Positions 36,504 to 45,932 of a stretch of DNA of 64,000 nucleotides are shown here, piece by piece. The number at the start of each line of letters is the position of its first letter. Within the stretch, counting starts at the first letter, position 1. The notes beneath the pieces were generated by a model. The model saw only the letters and a program-made list of their open reading frames with translations. It searched no databases and was not told the origin of the DNA. Source of the DNA: Roseibium limicola. GTDB taxonomy: Bacteria; Pseudomonadota; Alphaproteobacteria; Rhizobiales; Stappiaceae. The stretch is from positions 1 through 64,000 of the forward strand of contig NZ_JAFLNF010000007.1 in NCBI RefSeq assembly GCF_017313085.1. The letters run 5' to 3'. Made by a program: the position numbers and the translations under genes.

Positions 36504-37211
36504 ATGGCGCTCGCCCCGACGCTCACCTTCCAGGACCACCGTCTCCAGACGCCCTCAGCCCGGTTTAGTGACTGGCTCGTTTCGTGTACGGGCTCCTCCT
36601 GGGCCGCCGCCACCGAGCACGCGTTCACCAGGGCCATCGGCGACGACGCCATGCCGGATGCTGCCTATGTGCGGTATCTGATTGAAGACTATACCTTCAT
36701 CACCGACCTGGCCTCGACCATCGGCTATCTGGTCGCCAAAGCCCCAACCATGCGGTCCAAGTCGCGGCTCAGCGCATTTCTGGCTTTGCTCACGTCCGAA
36801 GAAAACAATTATTTCGAGCGTTCGTTTGCAGCTCTGGATGTCCCCGAGACAGTCTATCGAGCCGCTGCCCAGGGTCCGGTGACCCGAGAGTTCTCGCGGC
36901 TGCTGCTGGAGAGCTCCGGCAAAGGCACCTACGCTGAAGGCCTTGCCTGTCTGCTTTGTGCCGAATGGGTCTACCTGACATGGGGGCTGCGCGAAGCAAA
37001 AAAGCCGCGTCCCAAGGCCTTTTACCTGGCCGAATGGATCGACCTTCACGCCGTCCAGGGCTTCCAGGATTTTGTGAACTGGCTCCGCGAGGAGATGGAC
37101 GAGGTCGGCAGCAGCTTGACCGAAGCGCAACAACAGCAAGTTGCCCAGCACTTTCAGGAGATGTGCCGTCTCGAAGTGTCCTTCTTCGATGCTGTATGGG
37201 CGGCTTCCTGA
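36504..37211 (+). CDS. TenA/thiaminase II family protein
   Basis: 235 residues, all-helical. The family elements are FTRAIGDDAMPDAAYVRYLIEDYTFI near the N-terminus, LACLLCAEWVYLTWG (candidate catalytic Cys and Tyr) in the middle, and EEMCRLEVSFFDAVW at the C-terminus with the conserved Glu. TenA salvages aminopyrimidines from degraded thiamine. The double-Cys context differs from classical TenA_C and TenA_E groups, so specificity is uncertain. No other thi gene or TPP riboswitch is seen nearby. It lies between the asd hairpin and the converging carbonic anhydrase. Confidence 0.85.
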   Translation: MALAPTLTFQDHRLQTPSARFSDWLVSCTGSSWAAATEHAFTRAIGDDAMPDAAYVRYLIEDYTFITDLASTIGYLVAKAPTMRSKSRLSAFLALLTSEENNYFERSFAALDVPETVYRAAAQGPVTREFSRLLLESSGKGTYAEGLACLLCAEWVYLTWGLREAKKPRPKAFYLAEWIDLHAVQGFQDFVNWLREEMDEVGSSLTEAQQQQVAQHFQEMCRLEVSFFDAVWAAS

Positions 37212-37245
37212 GCCGCCCTGTTCGATTGTTCTGCTGACGAGAAGA

Positions 37246-37920
37246 TCAGTCCGCTGTCGAAACGGCCGCCACTTTTCCGTCCGCCGCCGTCTTGAACTGC
37301 TCCGTATGCGGATCCATCACCCGCAGTTCGCCTGAGCCGATATCGAACCAGGCGCCATGCAGGGTCACACCGCCCTTTTCCACCGGCTCACGCACGAAGG
37401 AGAAGGTCATCAGGTTTTTCAGGGACTGACGTACGCCGGCATATTCCATTGCCAGCTGCGGATCATCCAGCTTGTCGACCGGCATGCAGGCCATCGAGAT
37501 GGCAGCAGGCTCCAGCAGCTTGATCCAGCGGCCGATGAAATCACCCTTCAACGTCGGCACATTGGCATTCTCGCGGAACGCCTGAACACCGCCACACTTG
37601 GCATGGCCCATCACCACGATGTGCTTTACCTGCAGCGCGCGCACCGCATATTCGATGGCCGCGCTGGTGCCATGCAGACTGGCATCGTCTTCACACGGCG
37701 GCACAAGGTTGGCGACGTTTCTCAGAACGAACAGCTCGCCCGGTCCGGCGTGGAAAATCCCTTCCGGCGTCACCCGGCTGTCGCAACAGGAAATCACCAT
37801 GACCTCAGGCTTCTGGCCATAAATGGCCAGACGTTCGTGCGTTTCCTTGAAGCGGACGAACCCCTTTTGCAAATAGCGGCCATAACCCGCAATCAGGTTG
37901 CTCGGGAACAGATCGGACAT
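37246..37920 (-). CDS. Beta-class carbonic anhydrase
   Basis: 224 residues, cytosolic. It interconverts CO2 and bicarbonate. The zinc site reads CCDSRVTP (C46, D47, R49) with H106 and C109 in GHAKCGG. Substrate-cleft residues in GELFVLRNVANLVPP are typical of the plant-type subclass. GGAGAAG precedes the ATG. Bicarbonate supply is relevant to the Ccr carboxylase and other carboxylations, though no operon link exists. Confidence 0.96.
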   Translation of the reverse strand: MSDLFPSNLIAGYGRYLQKGFVRFKETHERLAIYGQKPEVMVISCCDSRVTPEGIFHAGPGELFVLRNVANLVPPCEDDASLHGTSAAIEYAVRALQVKHIVVMGHAKCGGVQAFRENANVPTLKGDFIGRWIKLLEPAAISMACMPVDKLDDPQLAMEYAGVRQSLKNLMTFSFVREPVEKGGVTLHGAWFDIGSGELRVMDPHTEQFKTAADGKVAAVSTAD

Positions 37921-38030
37921 GGGACTTCTTCTCCGGCGATTGTTGTCTCGTCCGGTTTATAGGTACTCTCCCGAAGCAGAGAAAGGCCCACGTCGCGGAA
38001 TTCTTGGCGCTCACCGCTCGAAATACCGAC

Positions 38031-38426
38031 TCAGGTCGCCACATTCACCTCATGGTGTTCCAGTTCTCCGCCATGCTCTTCATAGGCTTCGCGGATTTCA
38101 CCAGGCGTATGCGGCTCTGGAGATGTCGTCGATTGACCTGATCGCGATGTGGTCGCCGCCCTCTGGTTCAAGGCAAGGCGTGCCTGCTCGCCCAGATGGG
38201 TGTAGGCGCTCACACCATCAAGACGATGGTCTTCCTCGACATGCACGATGACCACCGCATCGGCGCTGCCGGAGAGTTTGGGGGCATGGTCGTCCTGGCG
38301 CTCTGCTCGGGACTCTCTACGATCCTCTTCGGAACCCCGGTGACCCTGCCGTTGCCGGTCAGGCGGGTATTCCGTTGCATGCGCCACGACATTGGCCGCT
38401 GGGGGCCGTTCGATTGTCGCTGGCAT
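38031..38426 (-). CDS. Uncharacterised hydrophilic protein
   Basis: 131 residues, highly charged, His/Arg/Glu/Gln-rich and probably disordered for its first 55 residues. The block VVIVHVEEDHRLDGVSAYTHLGEQARLALNQRA looks folded, then the tail is acidic and His-rich. AGGAGG lies 5-6 bases upstream of ATG 38426, which is good evidence that it is translated. No family is recognised. Confidence 0.6.
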   Translation of the reverse strand: MPATIERPPAANVVAHATEYPPDRQRQGHRGSEEDRRESRAERQDDHAPKLSGSADAVVIVHVEEDHRLDGVSAYTHLGEQARLALNQRAATTSRSGQSTTSPEPHTPGEIREAYEEHGGELEHHEVNVAT

Positions 38427-38607
38427 AATGGCCTCCTGGCCTGAACATAGGAGGGCATCTTTTTCTGGACACCCATCATCAGGCTGAGCTCAAAACCTTA
38501 AAGAAACCTTAGGAAACATAAGTCAGCGTTAAGACTTTCGCAAATTGCGAAACCCTCAGCCGAAGACGCCAGGCCGGCAGATTGCCGTAAAAGCTTGTCT
38601 GAAAACA

Positions 38608-38635
38608 AAAAAGCGGGCACCGAGGCCCGCTTTTT
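38608..38635 (-). terminator. Terminator after typA, bidirectional
   Basis: AAAAAGCGGGC and GCCCGCTTTTT form a perfect 11-bp stem with a six-base loop (ACCGAG). On the minus strand it follows the typA stop by 26 bases and ends in TTTTT. Confidence 0.93.
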
Positions 38636-38661
38636 CAAAATCTTCAAAAGGCAACGATGCC

Positions 38662-40485
38662 TCAGGTGTTGGCCTTGGTGGCCGCACGGCTAACGCGCTT
38701 GCGGTCGTTCGGGTCCAACAGGAACTTGCGCAGACGGATCGATTCCGGCGTCACTTCAACCAGCTCGTCATCGGCAATGTAAGACAAGGCCGCTTCCAGG
38801 CTGAGCTTGATCGGCGTGGTCAGCTTGACAGCATCATCCTTGCCGGACGACCGCATGTTGGTCAGCTGCTTGCCTTTCAACACGTTGACTTCCAGATCGT
38901 TGCCGCGGGTATGTTCGCCGACGATCATGCCCTGATACACCTTGGTGCCCGGCTCGATCATCATCGGGCCACGGTCTTCCAGGTTGTACAGAGCGAAAGC
39001 CACTGCTTCACCGCTGGCATTCGACAGAAGAACACCAGTGTGACGTCCCTGGATCGGGCCCTTGTGCGGCGCATAGCCGTGGAACAGACGGTTGAAGATC
39101 GCGGAACCGCGTGTGTCTGACATCAGCTCGGCCTGGTAGCCGATGAGGCCACGGGTCGGAGCCAGGAAGACAAGACGGCTGCGGTTTGCGCCCGAAGAGC
39201 GCATTTCCAGCAGTTCGGCTTTACGTTCCTGCAGCTTCTGAACCACGGCACCGGAGAACTCTTCATCAACGTCGATGATGACTTCTTCGATTGGCTCCAT
39301 CAGCTTGCCGTTTTCATCATTCTGGAAAACGACGCGCGGGCGACCGACGCCCAGCTCAAAGCCTTCGCGACGCATGTTTTCGATCAGAATGGCCAGCAGC
39401 AATTCGCCACGACCCGAAACGATGAACGCATCCGGCTCTTCGGTTTCTTCGATCTTCAGCGCAACGTTGCCTTCGGCTTCCTTCATCAGGCGCTCACGGA
39501 TAACGCGGGACTGAACCTTGGAGCCTTCGTTACCAGCCAGCGGGCTGTTGTTGACGCGGAAGGTCATCGACAGCGTGGGCGGATCAATCGGCTGTGCCTG
39601 GATCGGGTCGGTCACGTCCGGCGAACAGATGGTGTCGGCAACGGTTGCCTTGGTCAGACCGGCGATCGAAACGATGTCCCCAGCTTCACCCTGCTCGATG
39701 GACGTACGCTCAAGACCGCGGAAAGCCTGGATCTTGGAGATCCGACCTGTTTCGACCTGCTTGCCATCACGCGACAGGGCCTTTACGGCCATGTTCGGGA
39801 TAGCAGTACCAGCAGCGATACGACCAGTCAGAATACGGCCCAGGAACGGATCGGACTGAATGGTGGTCGCCAGCATCTTGAACGAACCTTCTTCCGAAAC
39901 CGGCTCTGCGACTTTGTCGAGAACCATGTCCAGAAGCGCGTCCATGTTTTCCTTCGGCCCTTCCGGCTCGGTGGACATCCATTCCTGCTTGGCTGAACCA
40001 TAGAGAACCGGGAAGTCGAGCTGATCTTCATTGGCATCGAGAGATGCGAAGAGATCGAACACTTCGTCCAGAACTTCGTCGGCGCGCTGTTCCGGCTTGT
40101 CGATCTTGTTGATCGCAACGATCGGCTTCAGGCCGAGCTTCAGCGCCTTGCCAAGAACGAACTTGGTCTGCGGCATCGGGCCTTCAGCTGCGTCGACCAG
40201 CAGGATCACGCCATCAACCATGTGAAGGATACGCTCGACTTCACCGCCGAAGTCGGCGTGGCCTGGAGTATCAACGATGTTGATGCGGGTGTCTTTCCAC
40301 TCAAGGGAAGTCACCTTCGCAAGAATTGTAATCCCACGTTCGCGCTCGATGTCGTTGCTATCCATCATGCGCTCTTCCGTGCGCTGATTGTCGCGGAAAG
40401 CACCGGATTGTTTCAACAGAACGTCGATGAGGGTCGTTTTGCCATGGTCAACGTGAGCGATAATGGCGATATTGCGCAGTTTCAT
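38662..40485 (-). CDS. typA: Ribosome-associated GTPase TypA/BipA
   Basis: 607 residues, standard length. The GTPase motifs are [10 protein letters not shown] (G1), ERERGITI (G2), [14 protein letters not shown] (G3), NKIDKP (G4) and GSA (G5), followed by EF-Tu domain II, EF-G-like domains III and V, and the BipA-specific C-terminal domain ending around [13 protein letters not shown]. TypA assists 50S assembly and stress or low-temperature growth. ATG at 40485 ([13 protein letters not shown]) is the family start; an upstream in-frame ATG at 40500 is less likely. Confidence 0.97.
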   Translation of the reverse strand: MKLRNIAIIAHVDHGKTTLIDVLLKQSGAFRDNQRTEERMMDSNDIERERGITILAKVTSLEWKDTRINIVDTPGHADFGGEVERILHMVDGVILLVDAAEGPMPQTKFVLGKALKLGLKPIVAINKIDKPEQRADEVLDEVFDLFASLDANEDQLDFPVLYGSAKQEWMSTEPEGPKENMDALLDMVLDKVAEPVSEEGSFKMLATTIQSDPFLGRILTGRIAAGTAIPNMAVKALSRDGKQVETGRISKIQAFRGLERTSIEQGEAGDIVSIAGLTKATVADTICSPDVTDPIQAQPIDPPTLSMTFRVNNSPLAGNEGSKVQSRVIRERLMKEAEGNVALKIEETEEPDAFIVSGRGELLLAILIENMRREGFELGVGRPRVVFQNDENGKLMEPIEEVIIDVDEEFSGAVVQKLQERKAELLEMRSSGANRSRLVFLAPTRGLIGYQAELMSDTRGSAIFNRLFHGYAPHKGPIQGRHTGVLLSNASGEAVAFALYNLEDRGPMMIEPGTKVYQGMIVGEHTRGNDLEVNVLKGKQLTNMRSSGKDDAVKLTTPIKLSLEAALSYIADDELVEVTPESIRLRKFLLDPNDRKRVSRAATKANT

Positions 40486-40719
40486 AAGGTCAGGCTCCAA
40501 AAGGCATGCACGGGTATCTTCTTGAAGAAACCCGGGGGGTATGCCTCGGCATTTTTGCGATTAGAGGTCGGCCCAGAATGAAAATGCACAATCAAAGAGC
40601 CGGAATTTGCGCCCTTATACGCGCGCAAGTCTATTTGTGCAATGCAGTGGGGTGTGGTTTCCTTGACATGGTTAGGGGACAGACATAAGAGATAAGGAAA
40701 CCTTACTTTATGGTCTCCC

Positions 40720-41172
40720 ATGCCCGAAAGAGAAGCTATCAACACCTTCACGCTGACCATGGTCGACATCGCGCGGCTGCTGCGACGCCGGTTTGAGCAA
40801 CGCCTCGTCCGGATCGATACCGGCCTGACCGTTGCCGAGGCACGCGCCCTGGCCTTTGTCTGGCGCAACCCGAACCTTCGCCAGACCGCCCTTGCAGAAC
40901 GCATGGGCGTCGAGCCGATGACCGTCGTCGGCTATCTCGACGGCCTGGAACGCGCCGGCTACGTCACACGCACCACCGACCCGTCAGACAGAAGGGCCAA
41001 GCTGGTCAACCTGACCCTCGAGGCCGACCCGGTCGTGCGTCAGATCGCCGAAGTCATCTTCGCCGTCCGCGCAGATGCCCTGGTCGGCATCCCTGAAGAA
41101 CAACACGCCTTGCTGACCCATATGCTGGAAACCATCAGGGACAACCTCTGCGCTCCCGAGCCTGAAGAATGA
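40720..41172 (+). CDS. MarR-family transcriptional regulator
   Basis: 150 residues. A winged helix-turn-helix is seen in NLRQTALAERMGVEPMTVVGYLDGLERAGYVTRTTDPSDRRAKLVNLT, with the wing residues D-x-R-D-R-R/A-K typical of MarR. It likely forms a dimer repressing its own operon with the efflux pump gene, whose ATG overlaps the stop of this gene (ATGA at 41169-41172). The effector is unknown. Confidence 0.93.
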   Translation: MPEREAINTFTLTMVDIARLLRRRFEQRLVRIDTGLTVAEARALAFVWRNPNLRQTALAERMGVEPMTVVGYLDGLERAGYVTRTTDPSDRRAKLVNLTLEADPVVRQIAEVIFAVRADALVGIPEEQHALLTHMLETIRDNLCAPEPEE

Positions 41173-42395
41173 GCGAAACAGCAATTCCGCTGCCGCAGCT
41201 GATGAGCGCGCGACGAACAACTCTGCTCGGCGCGGCGCTTGTCGCCATCGGCCCATTGACGATGGCGCTCTACACCCCGGCAATGCCCACGCTGGCAACC
41301 GAGCTGCACACCACAGACGCGCTGATCAAGCTGACCTTGACCGCCTACTTCGCCGGTTTCGCGCTGACGCAGTTGGTTGCCGGGCCGTTGACGGACGCCT
41401 TTGGGCGCAAGCCAGTCACGCTGATCTTTCTCGGCCTGTATCTCGCCTCCTCTGTGCTGGCAACGGTCGCCCCGAGCGTTGAGTGGCTGATCACTGCACG
41501 CGTGCTGCAGGGCATTGGCGCAGCCGTCGGCATCACGGTGTCGCGCGCCATTGTGCGAGATCAATACACCGGCCAGACCTCGGCGCAGATCATGAACACC
41601 ATCGGCACAATGCTGGCGCTCGCCCCTGCGGTTTCACCGACAATCGGCGGCTTGATCCTGGAGTTTTTCGGCTGGCACGAGATCTTCTATGCAATGGTGA
41701 TCTACGGTGCGGTCCTGATGGTTTCGGTCATTTTCCTCCAGGAAGAAACCAATACCTTCAAGAACCGGGACAACATCCGCCCGAGCCGCTTTATCGGCAA
41801 CTACTGGACCCTTTTGACCGACCGCCGCTTTCTCGCGCCCAGCCTGGTGGTTGGCTGCGGCCTGGGCAACATCTACGCTCTGGCCACCGTTCAGGCCTTT
41901 GTGCTGATCCAGACCGTGGGCATGTCCCCCTCCGAATATGGCTTCGGCATGGTCCTGCAGTCCGCCAGCTTCATTGCGGGAACACTGGTCACGGGGCGTC
42001 TTTTGAAGCGACACGACGCGACGCATCTGATCGTCCCCGGCATCATTGGCATCCTGGTTGCCAGCCTGCTGATGGCGACGCTGCTGCGGGTGTTTGAGCC
42101 CTCTTACATTCTCGTCATGGGGCCTTGCGCGCTCTATGTCTTCTTCATCGCCATGTTGATGCCGGCGACCTTCACCACCGCCATGCGTGACTTCCCGCAT
42201 ATTGCCGGAGCTGCCTCATCTCTGATGGGTTTCTTCCAGTTCGGTAGCGGCATTGTCGGCAGCCTGATTATCGCCGCTCTCGGAGATCCGATTCTCGGCA
42301 TCACAACCGTGACTGCCATCCTGCCGGCCTTCGGCATTGCCTGCTATCTTGTGTTTTCACCAAAGAAGCCTCCGCTTCCCGGCTCTGCCGGCTGA
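41169..42395 (+). CDS. Bcr/CflA-family MFS multidrug transporter
   Basis: 408 residues, 12 membrane helices. The motif GPLTDAFGRKPV between helices 2 and 3 is MFS motif A, and ALAPAVSPTIGGLI near helix 5 is the drug-proton antiporter motif C characteristic of Bcr/CflA exporters. It starts inside the stop codon of the marR gene, implying coupled expression under that regulator. The substrate range is unknown; relatives expel bicyclomycin, chloramphenicol or sulfonamides, and the next gene downstream is the sulfonamide target folP. Confidence 0.92.
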   Translation: MSETAIPLPQLMSARRTTLLGAALVAIGPLTMALYTPAMPTLATELHTTDALIKLTLTAYFAGFALTQLVAGPLTDAFGRKPVTLIFLGLYLASSVLATVAPSVEWLITARVLQGIGAAVGITVSRAIVRDQYTGQTSAQIMNTIGTMLALAPAVSPTIGGLILEFFGWHEIFYAMVIYGAVLMVSVIFLQEETNTFKNRDNIRPSRFIGNYWTLLTDRRFLAPSLVVGCGLGNIYALATVQAFVLIQTVGMSPSEYGFGMVLQSASFIAGTLVTGRLLKRHDATHLIVPGIIGILVASLLMATLLRVFEPSYILVMGPCALYVFFIAMLMPATFTTAMRDFPHIAGAASSLMGFFQFGSGIVGSLIIAALGDPILGITTVTAILPAFGIACYLVFSPKKPPLPGSAG

Positions 42396-42487
42396 CAGCG
42401 CGACCCGAGACGTTCGCAACACTATCTTGACCGGCGCCATCAAACCGGTCATGAGGCGCAGCGTGAGCGTTCCGACAGGAGATCCGG

Positions 42488-43306
42488 ATGACCCCTTGCG
42501 CGGCTTATCGACTGCCTGGTGCAAAACCCCATGTCATGGGCATCCTCAACGTGACCCCGGACAGCTTCTCCGATGGTGGACAGCATGCCACGCGAGACGC
42601 GGCTCTGGCCCATGCGCGCCAGCTCGTCGAAGAAGGTGCCGATATCATCGACATCGGCGCGGAAAGCACGCGGCCTGGTGCTGCCCCAGTCTCCCAACAA
42701 GATGAATGGGCCCGGCTTGAACAGATCATCAGCCCGGTTGCAGCACTTGGACTGCCTGTCTCCATCGACACCTACAAGGCCGAGATCGCGAGGCGCGCCT
42801 GCGCCGCCGGTGCCGTGATCATCAACGATGTCTGGGGCCTGCAGAAAGACCCCGCGATGCCGGACGTAGTCGCAGAAACCGGCGCGCATGTGATCATGAT
42901 GCACAATCGTCTTGAGGTGGACGCAAGCCTCGACATTCTCTCCGACATCGACCGTTTCCTTGAGAAATCCATGGATCTGGCCGACAGGGCCGGCATTCCC
43001 CGAGATAAGCAGATCCTCGATCCCGGCTACGGTTTCGGCAAGACGATGGACCAGAACTTCCTCATCCTGAACCGCCAGGACGAGCTGCAGAAACACGGTC
43101 TGCCAATTCTCGCCGGCGCCTCGCGCAAACGCATGATCGGCGCCGCCCTGAACGCGGAAACTAGTGAACGCCTGTACGGCTCCCTCGCCTTCCACCTGCT
43201 GGCGATGCAGAAGGGCGCAGGGCTGGTCCGTGTCCATGATGTGCGGCCGCATGCGGACGCCGCCAAAATAGTCGCTGCCATGGTGCAGGAGAAAATCACA
43301 AAATGA
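42488..43306 (+). CDS. folP: Dihydropteroate synthase
   Basis: 272 residues. It condenses p-aminobenzoate with dihydropterin pyrophosphate in folate synthesis. Seen: HVMGILNVTPDSFSDGG near the N-terminus, IIDIGAESTRPGA, PVSIDTYKAEIA, INDVWGL, DPGYGFGKTMDQN and the C-terminal VRVHDVRPHADAAKI. AGGAG precedes the ATG by about seven bases. It overlaps folK by four bases in the same direction. Confidence 0.97.
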   Translation: MTPCAAYRLPGAKPHVMGILNVTPDSFSDGGQHATRDAALAHARQLVEEGADIIDIGAESTRPGAAPVSQQDEWARLEQIISPVAALGLPVSIDTYKAEIARRACAAGAVIINDVWGLQKDPAMPDVVAETGAHVIMMHNRLEVDASLDILSDIDRFLEKSMDLADRAGIPRDKQILDPGYGFGKTMDQNFLILNRQDELQKHGLPILAGASRKRMIGAALNAETSERLYGSLAFHLLAMQKGAGLVRVHDVRPHADAAKIVAAMVQEKITK

Positions 43307-43797
43307 CCACCACCGTGCGTGCCGCACTCGGGCTCGGCTCCAATCTCGGCGAGACAAAAGCCAACATTGATGCCGCCTTGGCGAAACTGGACGAAACACC
43401 CGGCCTGCGCCTGATCAGCCGATCCTCCGACTACCGCACCCCACCCTGGGGCCCGGTGCCGCAGGATGATTACCGCAATTGCTGCGCCGTCATCGAGACG
43501 GAGCTTTCCCCGCGCGCCCTGCTGGAACGCTGCCTTCAAGTGGAAAAAGATCTTGGCCGTATCCGCGATATCCGCTGGGGCCCGCGCATCATTGATATCG
43601 ACGTGCTGATCTATGGTGATGCGGTGGTCGACGAGGACAACCTGACCCTGCCCCACCCGCGCATGGCCGAGCGCGCCTTCGTGCTGGTTCCGCTCAGCGA
43701 AATCTGGCCGGACGCCCCCATTGGAGGCAACCAAACCGCCGCCGAAGCGCTTCGAACCTGTGAAGGTCAGGACGAAATCATCAGGCTGGACGACTAG
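43303..43797 (+). CDS. folK: 6-hydroxymethyl-7,8-dihydropterin pyrophosphokinase
   Basis: 164 residues. It transfers pyrophosphate from ATP to 6-hydroxymethyldihydropterin, making the substrate of FolP. Seen: ALGLGSNLGETKANI, SSDYRTPPWGPVPQDDYRNC and the Mg/ATP-binding RDIRWGPRIIDIDVLIYGD with LPHPRMAERAFVLVPL. The start codon overlaps the folP stop (ATGA), so translation is coupled. folB does not lie in between, unlike some relatives. Confidence 0.97.
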   Translation: MTTTVRAALGLGSNLGETKANIDAALAKLDETPGLRLISRSSDYRTPPWGPVPQDDYRNCCAVIETELSPRALLERCLQVEKDLGRIRDIRWGPRIIDIDVLIYGDAVVDEDNLTLPHPRMAERAFVLVPLSEIWPDAPIGGNQTAAEALRTCEGQDEIIRLDD

Positions 43798-43915
43798 CCA
43801 CGGAGCGCCAGCTCTCGCCGGAAAACCACCTCCGGAAAATTCATTAGCTTCAAGCCGACCTTAACTCTCCACCGCCATACTCCAACCTTCCAAGCGGTCG
43901 CAAGCGGGGGACGCG

Positions 43916-45283
43916 GTGACAAACGTTCAAACTGGCCAGGACCCTTCCACCCGGAAGGGCTCTGGATTTTTCGAGCATCATTTTTCCAGAGACTCATGGG
44001 TTTTCGCTGCCGTCGCGGTTGGCGTATCCAACATGCCGTTCCTTGTTCTCTCGCTGTTCATTTGCCCGCAGCGCCCTTTGGGGATCTTGCTCTACCTCGC
44101 CGTCGCGGTCGCAGCCAGACGTCTTCCGCTCGTCGCAACCGCCGGGCTGGCGATAGCAGTCTGCATGCTCGATATTGCCATCGGAATTTCGACCCTGTTC
44201 CGTCTGGCACCAAGGCTCTTGCTGAGTTCCCTTCAGTACATGCTGACACTCGATGTCACGGCGTCTGTCACCTATCTCGCAGTCGGGGCAGGACTGATGG
44301 CGATGCTTGCGCTGTTTGTCTGGCTTCTGCATCGCTTCAAGCGACGCTTTCAGACCGCAAGCCTGATCCCTGCCGTGCTGGCTGCAATGCTGATGATCAT
44401 CTTCGACACGGCCGTCAACGGCAGCAAGACTGCAGGAACGCTCTACATCCTGCAATCGCCCCCCGCATTCAGCTCGGCCACCGCTCAGACCGGCCTGACA
44501 GAGATCCCTCAAGGGACGCGCCAACAGGATGTGCTGCTTGTCTTGGTCGAAAGCCTTGGCGCCCTCGACGACCCACGCCAGATGAATGTGATCTGGGACA
44601 GCTTCCGCACACCTGAAATCGCTGCGCGCTACGATGTTTCAACCGGTACGACCGCCTACAAGGGCTCGACAACTGCCGGCGAAACACGTGAACTCTGCGG
44701 CGACTGGAACGACTTTGCAGCCTATCTCGATGGCCCACATCCGGAATGCTTGCCAGCGAGCTACCGTGATGCTGGCTATAAGACGGCCTCTTTTCATGCC
44801 TTCCCGGCGGAGTTCTTCAGTCGGGACGAATGGTATCCAAACATCGGCTTCGAGACCTCCAGTTTCATGGAAGACCTCGTTCCGGCCGACAGGGAATTCC
44901 GGACCTGCGGCAAGACCTTCACCGGCCTGTGCGACATGGATCTGGCCGATACCATCGAGAGCTACCTGACCTCGCCCTCAGAGGCGCCCAGGCTCACCTA
45001 CTGGCTCACCCTCAACACCCATGTCCCCTTTGACCCTGCCGATGTCGCCCCCCGACTGAGCTGCGCTGACAGCGCGCTGTTTGACGATCAAACCGTGTGC
45101 CACATGAGCGAAATGTGGATGGAGATATTTGATCGGATCGCAAAAATCGCAAGCAACCCGGAGCTGAAGCCCACAAAGATCCTTTTGGTCGGGGACCACG
45201 CACCGCCGCTTTGGACCCGCAAGGGCCGAGACGCCTTCACGGCAGACCAGGTTCCATGGCTCCTGCTCACGCCAAAGTTCTAG
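43916..45283 (+). CDS. Membrane-bound sulfatase/LTA-synthase-like phosphotransferase
   Basis: 455 residues. Five hydrophobic segments lie in about the first 165 residues, then a large extracytoplasmic alkaline-phosphatase-superfamily domain: VLLVLVESLGAL with the first metal-binding Glu, GSTTAGETRELC with the likely nucleophile Thr, LTLNTHVPF and VGDHAPPLW with the metal-binding Asp-His. This is the plan of lipoteichoic acid synthase, OpgB and related phosphoglycerol or phosphoethanolamine transferases acting on periplasmic glycans or lipids. Start is GTG at 43916 with a G-rich site upstream. Its stop overlaps the tspO stop in CTAG. Donor and acceptor are unknown. Confidence 0.86.
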   Translation: MTNVQTGQDPSTRKGSGFFEHHFSRDSWVFAAVAVGVSNMPFLVLSLFICPQRPLGILLYLAVAVAARRLPLVATAGLAIAVCMLDIAIGISTLFRLAPRLLLSSLQYMLTLDVTASVTYLAVGAGLMAMLALFVWLLHRFKRRFQTASLIPAVLAAMLMIIFDTAVNGSKTAGTLYILQSPPAFSSATAQTGLTEIPQGTRQQDVLLVLVESLGALDDPRQMNVIWDSFRTPEIAARYDVSTGTTAYKGSTTAGETRELCGDWNDFAAYLDGPHPECLPASYRDAGYKTASFHAFPAEFFSRDEWYPNIGFETSSFMEDLVPADREFRTCGKTFTGLCDMDLADTIESYLTSPSEAPRLTYWLTLNTHVPFDPADVAPRLSCADSALFDDQTVCHMSEMWMEIFDRIAKIASNPELKPTKILLVGDHAPPLWTRKGRDAFTADQVPWLLLTPKF

Positions 45284-45732
45284 TTCAGCACAACCAGGCT
45301 GGCATTCAGGTAAGTCGCGAAGCTCACCCAGGCCAGATAGGGCAGAAAGAGCAGAGCTGAAAGCCTGTCGATGGCCCAGCGGTTGCGGATGAACAAGACG
45401 ATATTGCACCACATCAAAGCGATGATGATCAATCCGAGGGTCAGGCTATGCGCGCCGAAGACCACCGGGCTCCAGGCAAAATTCAGCGCCATCTGAGGCA
45501 ACCAGAGCCACATTCCGTTTTCAAGGCCTTCGCGCTGCCATGTCCGCCAACCAGCAATCGCGATCAACACATAGATCGTTGTCCAGGCCGGGGCGAACAG
45601 CCAGTTTGGCGGAGTGAACACAGGCTTTGCCAGCTCTTGATACCAGACGCCCGGCATGAACGAGTAGCCAATCAACAAGCCGCCGCCGACGACGAGCACC
45701 AGAAAGCCAAGAAGGCCCAGGCTCTTTCCCAT
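45280..45732 (-). CDS. tspO: TspO/MBR-family membrane protein
   Basis: 150 residues with five membrane helices. Family blocks are GYSFMPGVWYQELAKPVFTPPNWLFAPAWTTIYVLIAIAGW, QMALNFAWSPVVFGAHSL and LLFLPYLAWVSFATYLNASLVVLN, matching the tryptophan-rich sensory protein that binds porphyrins and is the bacterial relative of the mitochondrial translocator protein. In Rhodobacter it modulates tetrapyrrole export and photosynthesis genes. No photosynthesis genes are present here. The ATG at 45732 has GAGAAAC upstream. Confidence 0.93.
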   Translation of the reverse strand: MGKSLGLLGFLVLVVGGGLLIGYSFMPGVWYQELAKPVFTPPNWLFAPAWTTIYVLIAIAGWRTWQREGLENGMWLWLPQMALNFAWSPVVFGAHSLTLGLIIIALMWCNIVLFIRNRWAIDRLSALLFLPYLAWVSFATYLNASLVVLN

Positions 45733-45882
45733 TACGTTTCTCCGCTTGTGAACTTCTCAAGGAACAACGGTCCGTAAACAGCCGAAGTTCCAATAATCAG
45801 CCATATAGGTCAGTCCGGAGCCTTGGCCACTTGCCCCGACAAAGCCCCCCTGCACCACCAGAAGAACCGTGACTGGCAACAA

Positions 45883-45906
45883 AAAGGGCGCCCGAAGGCG
45901 CCCTTT
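45883..45906 (-). terminator. Terminator after argG
   Basis: AAAGGGCGCC (45883-45892) pairs with GGCGCCCTTT (45897-45906) around CGAA, with flanking A- and T-runs (AAAAA before, on the minus strand TTTTT). It lies 27 bases beyond the argG stop. Confidence 0.9.
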
Positions 45907-45932
45907 AAAAGCATTAGAACGAAAGATCAGGA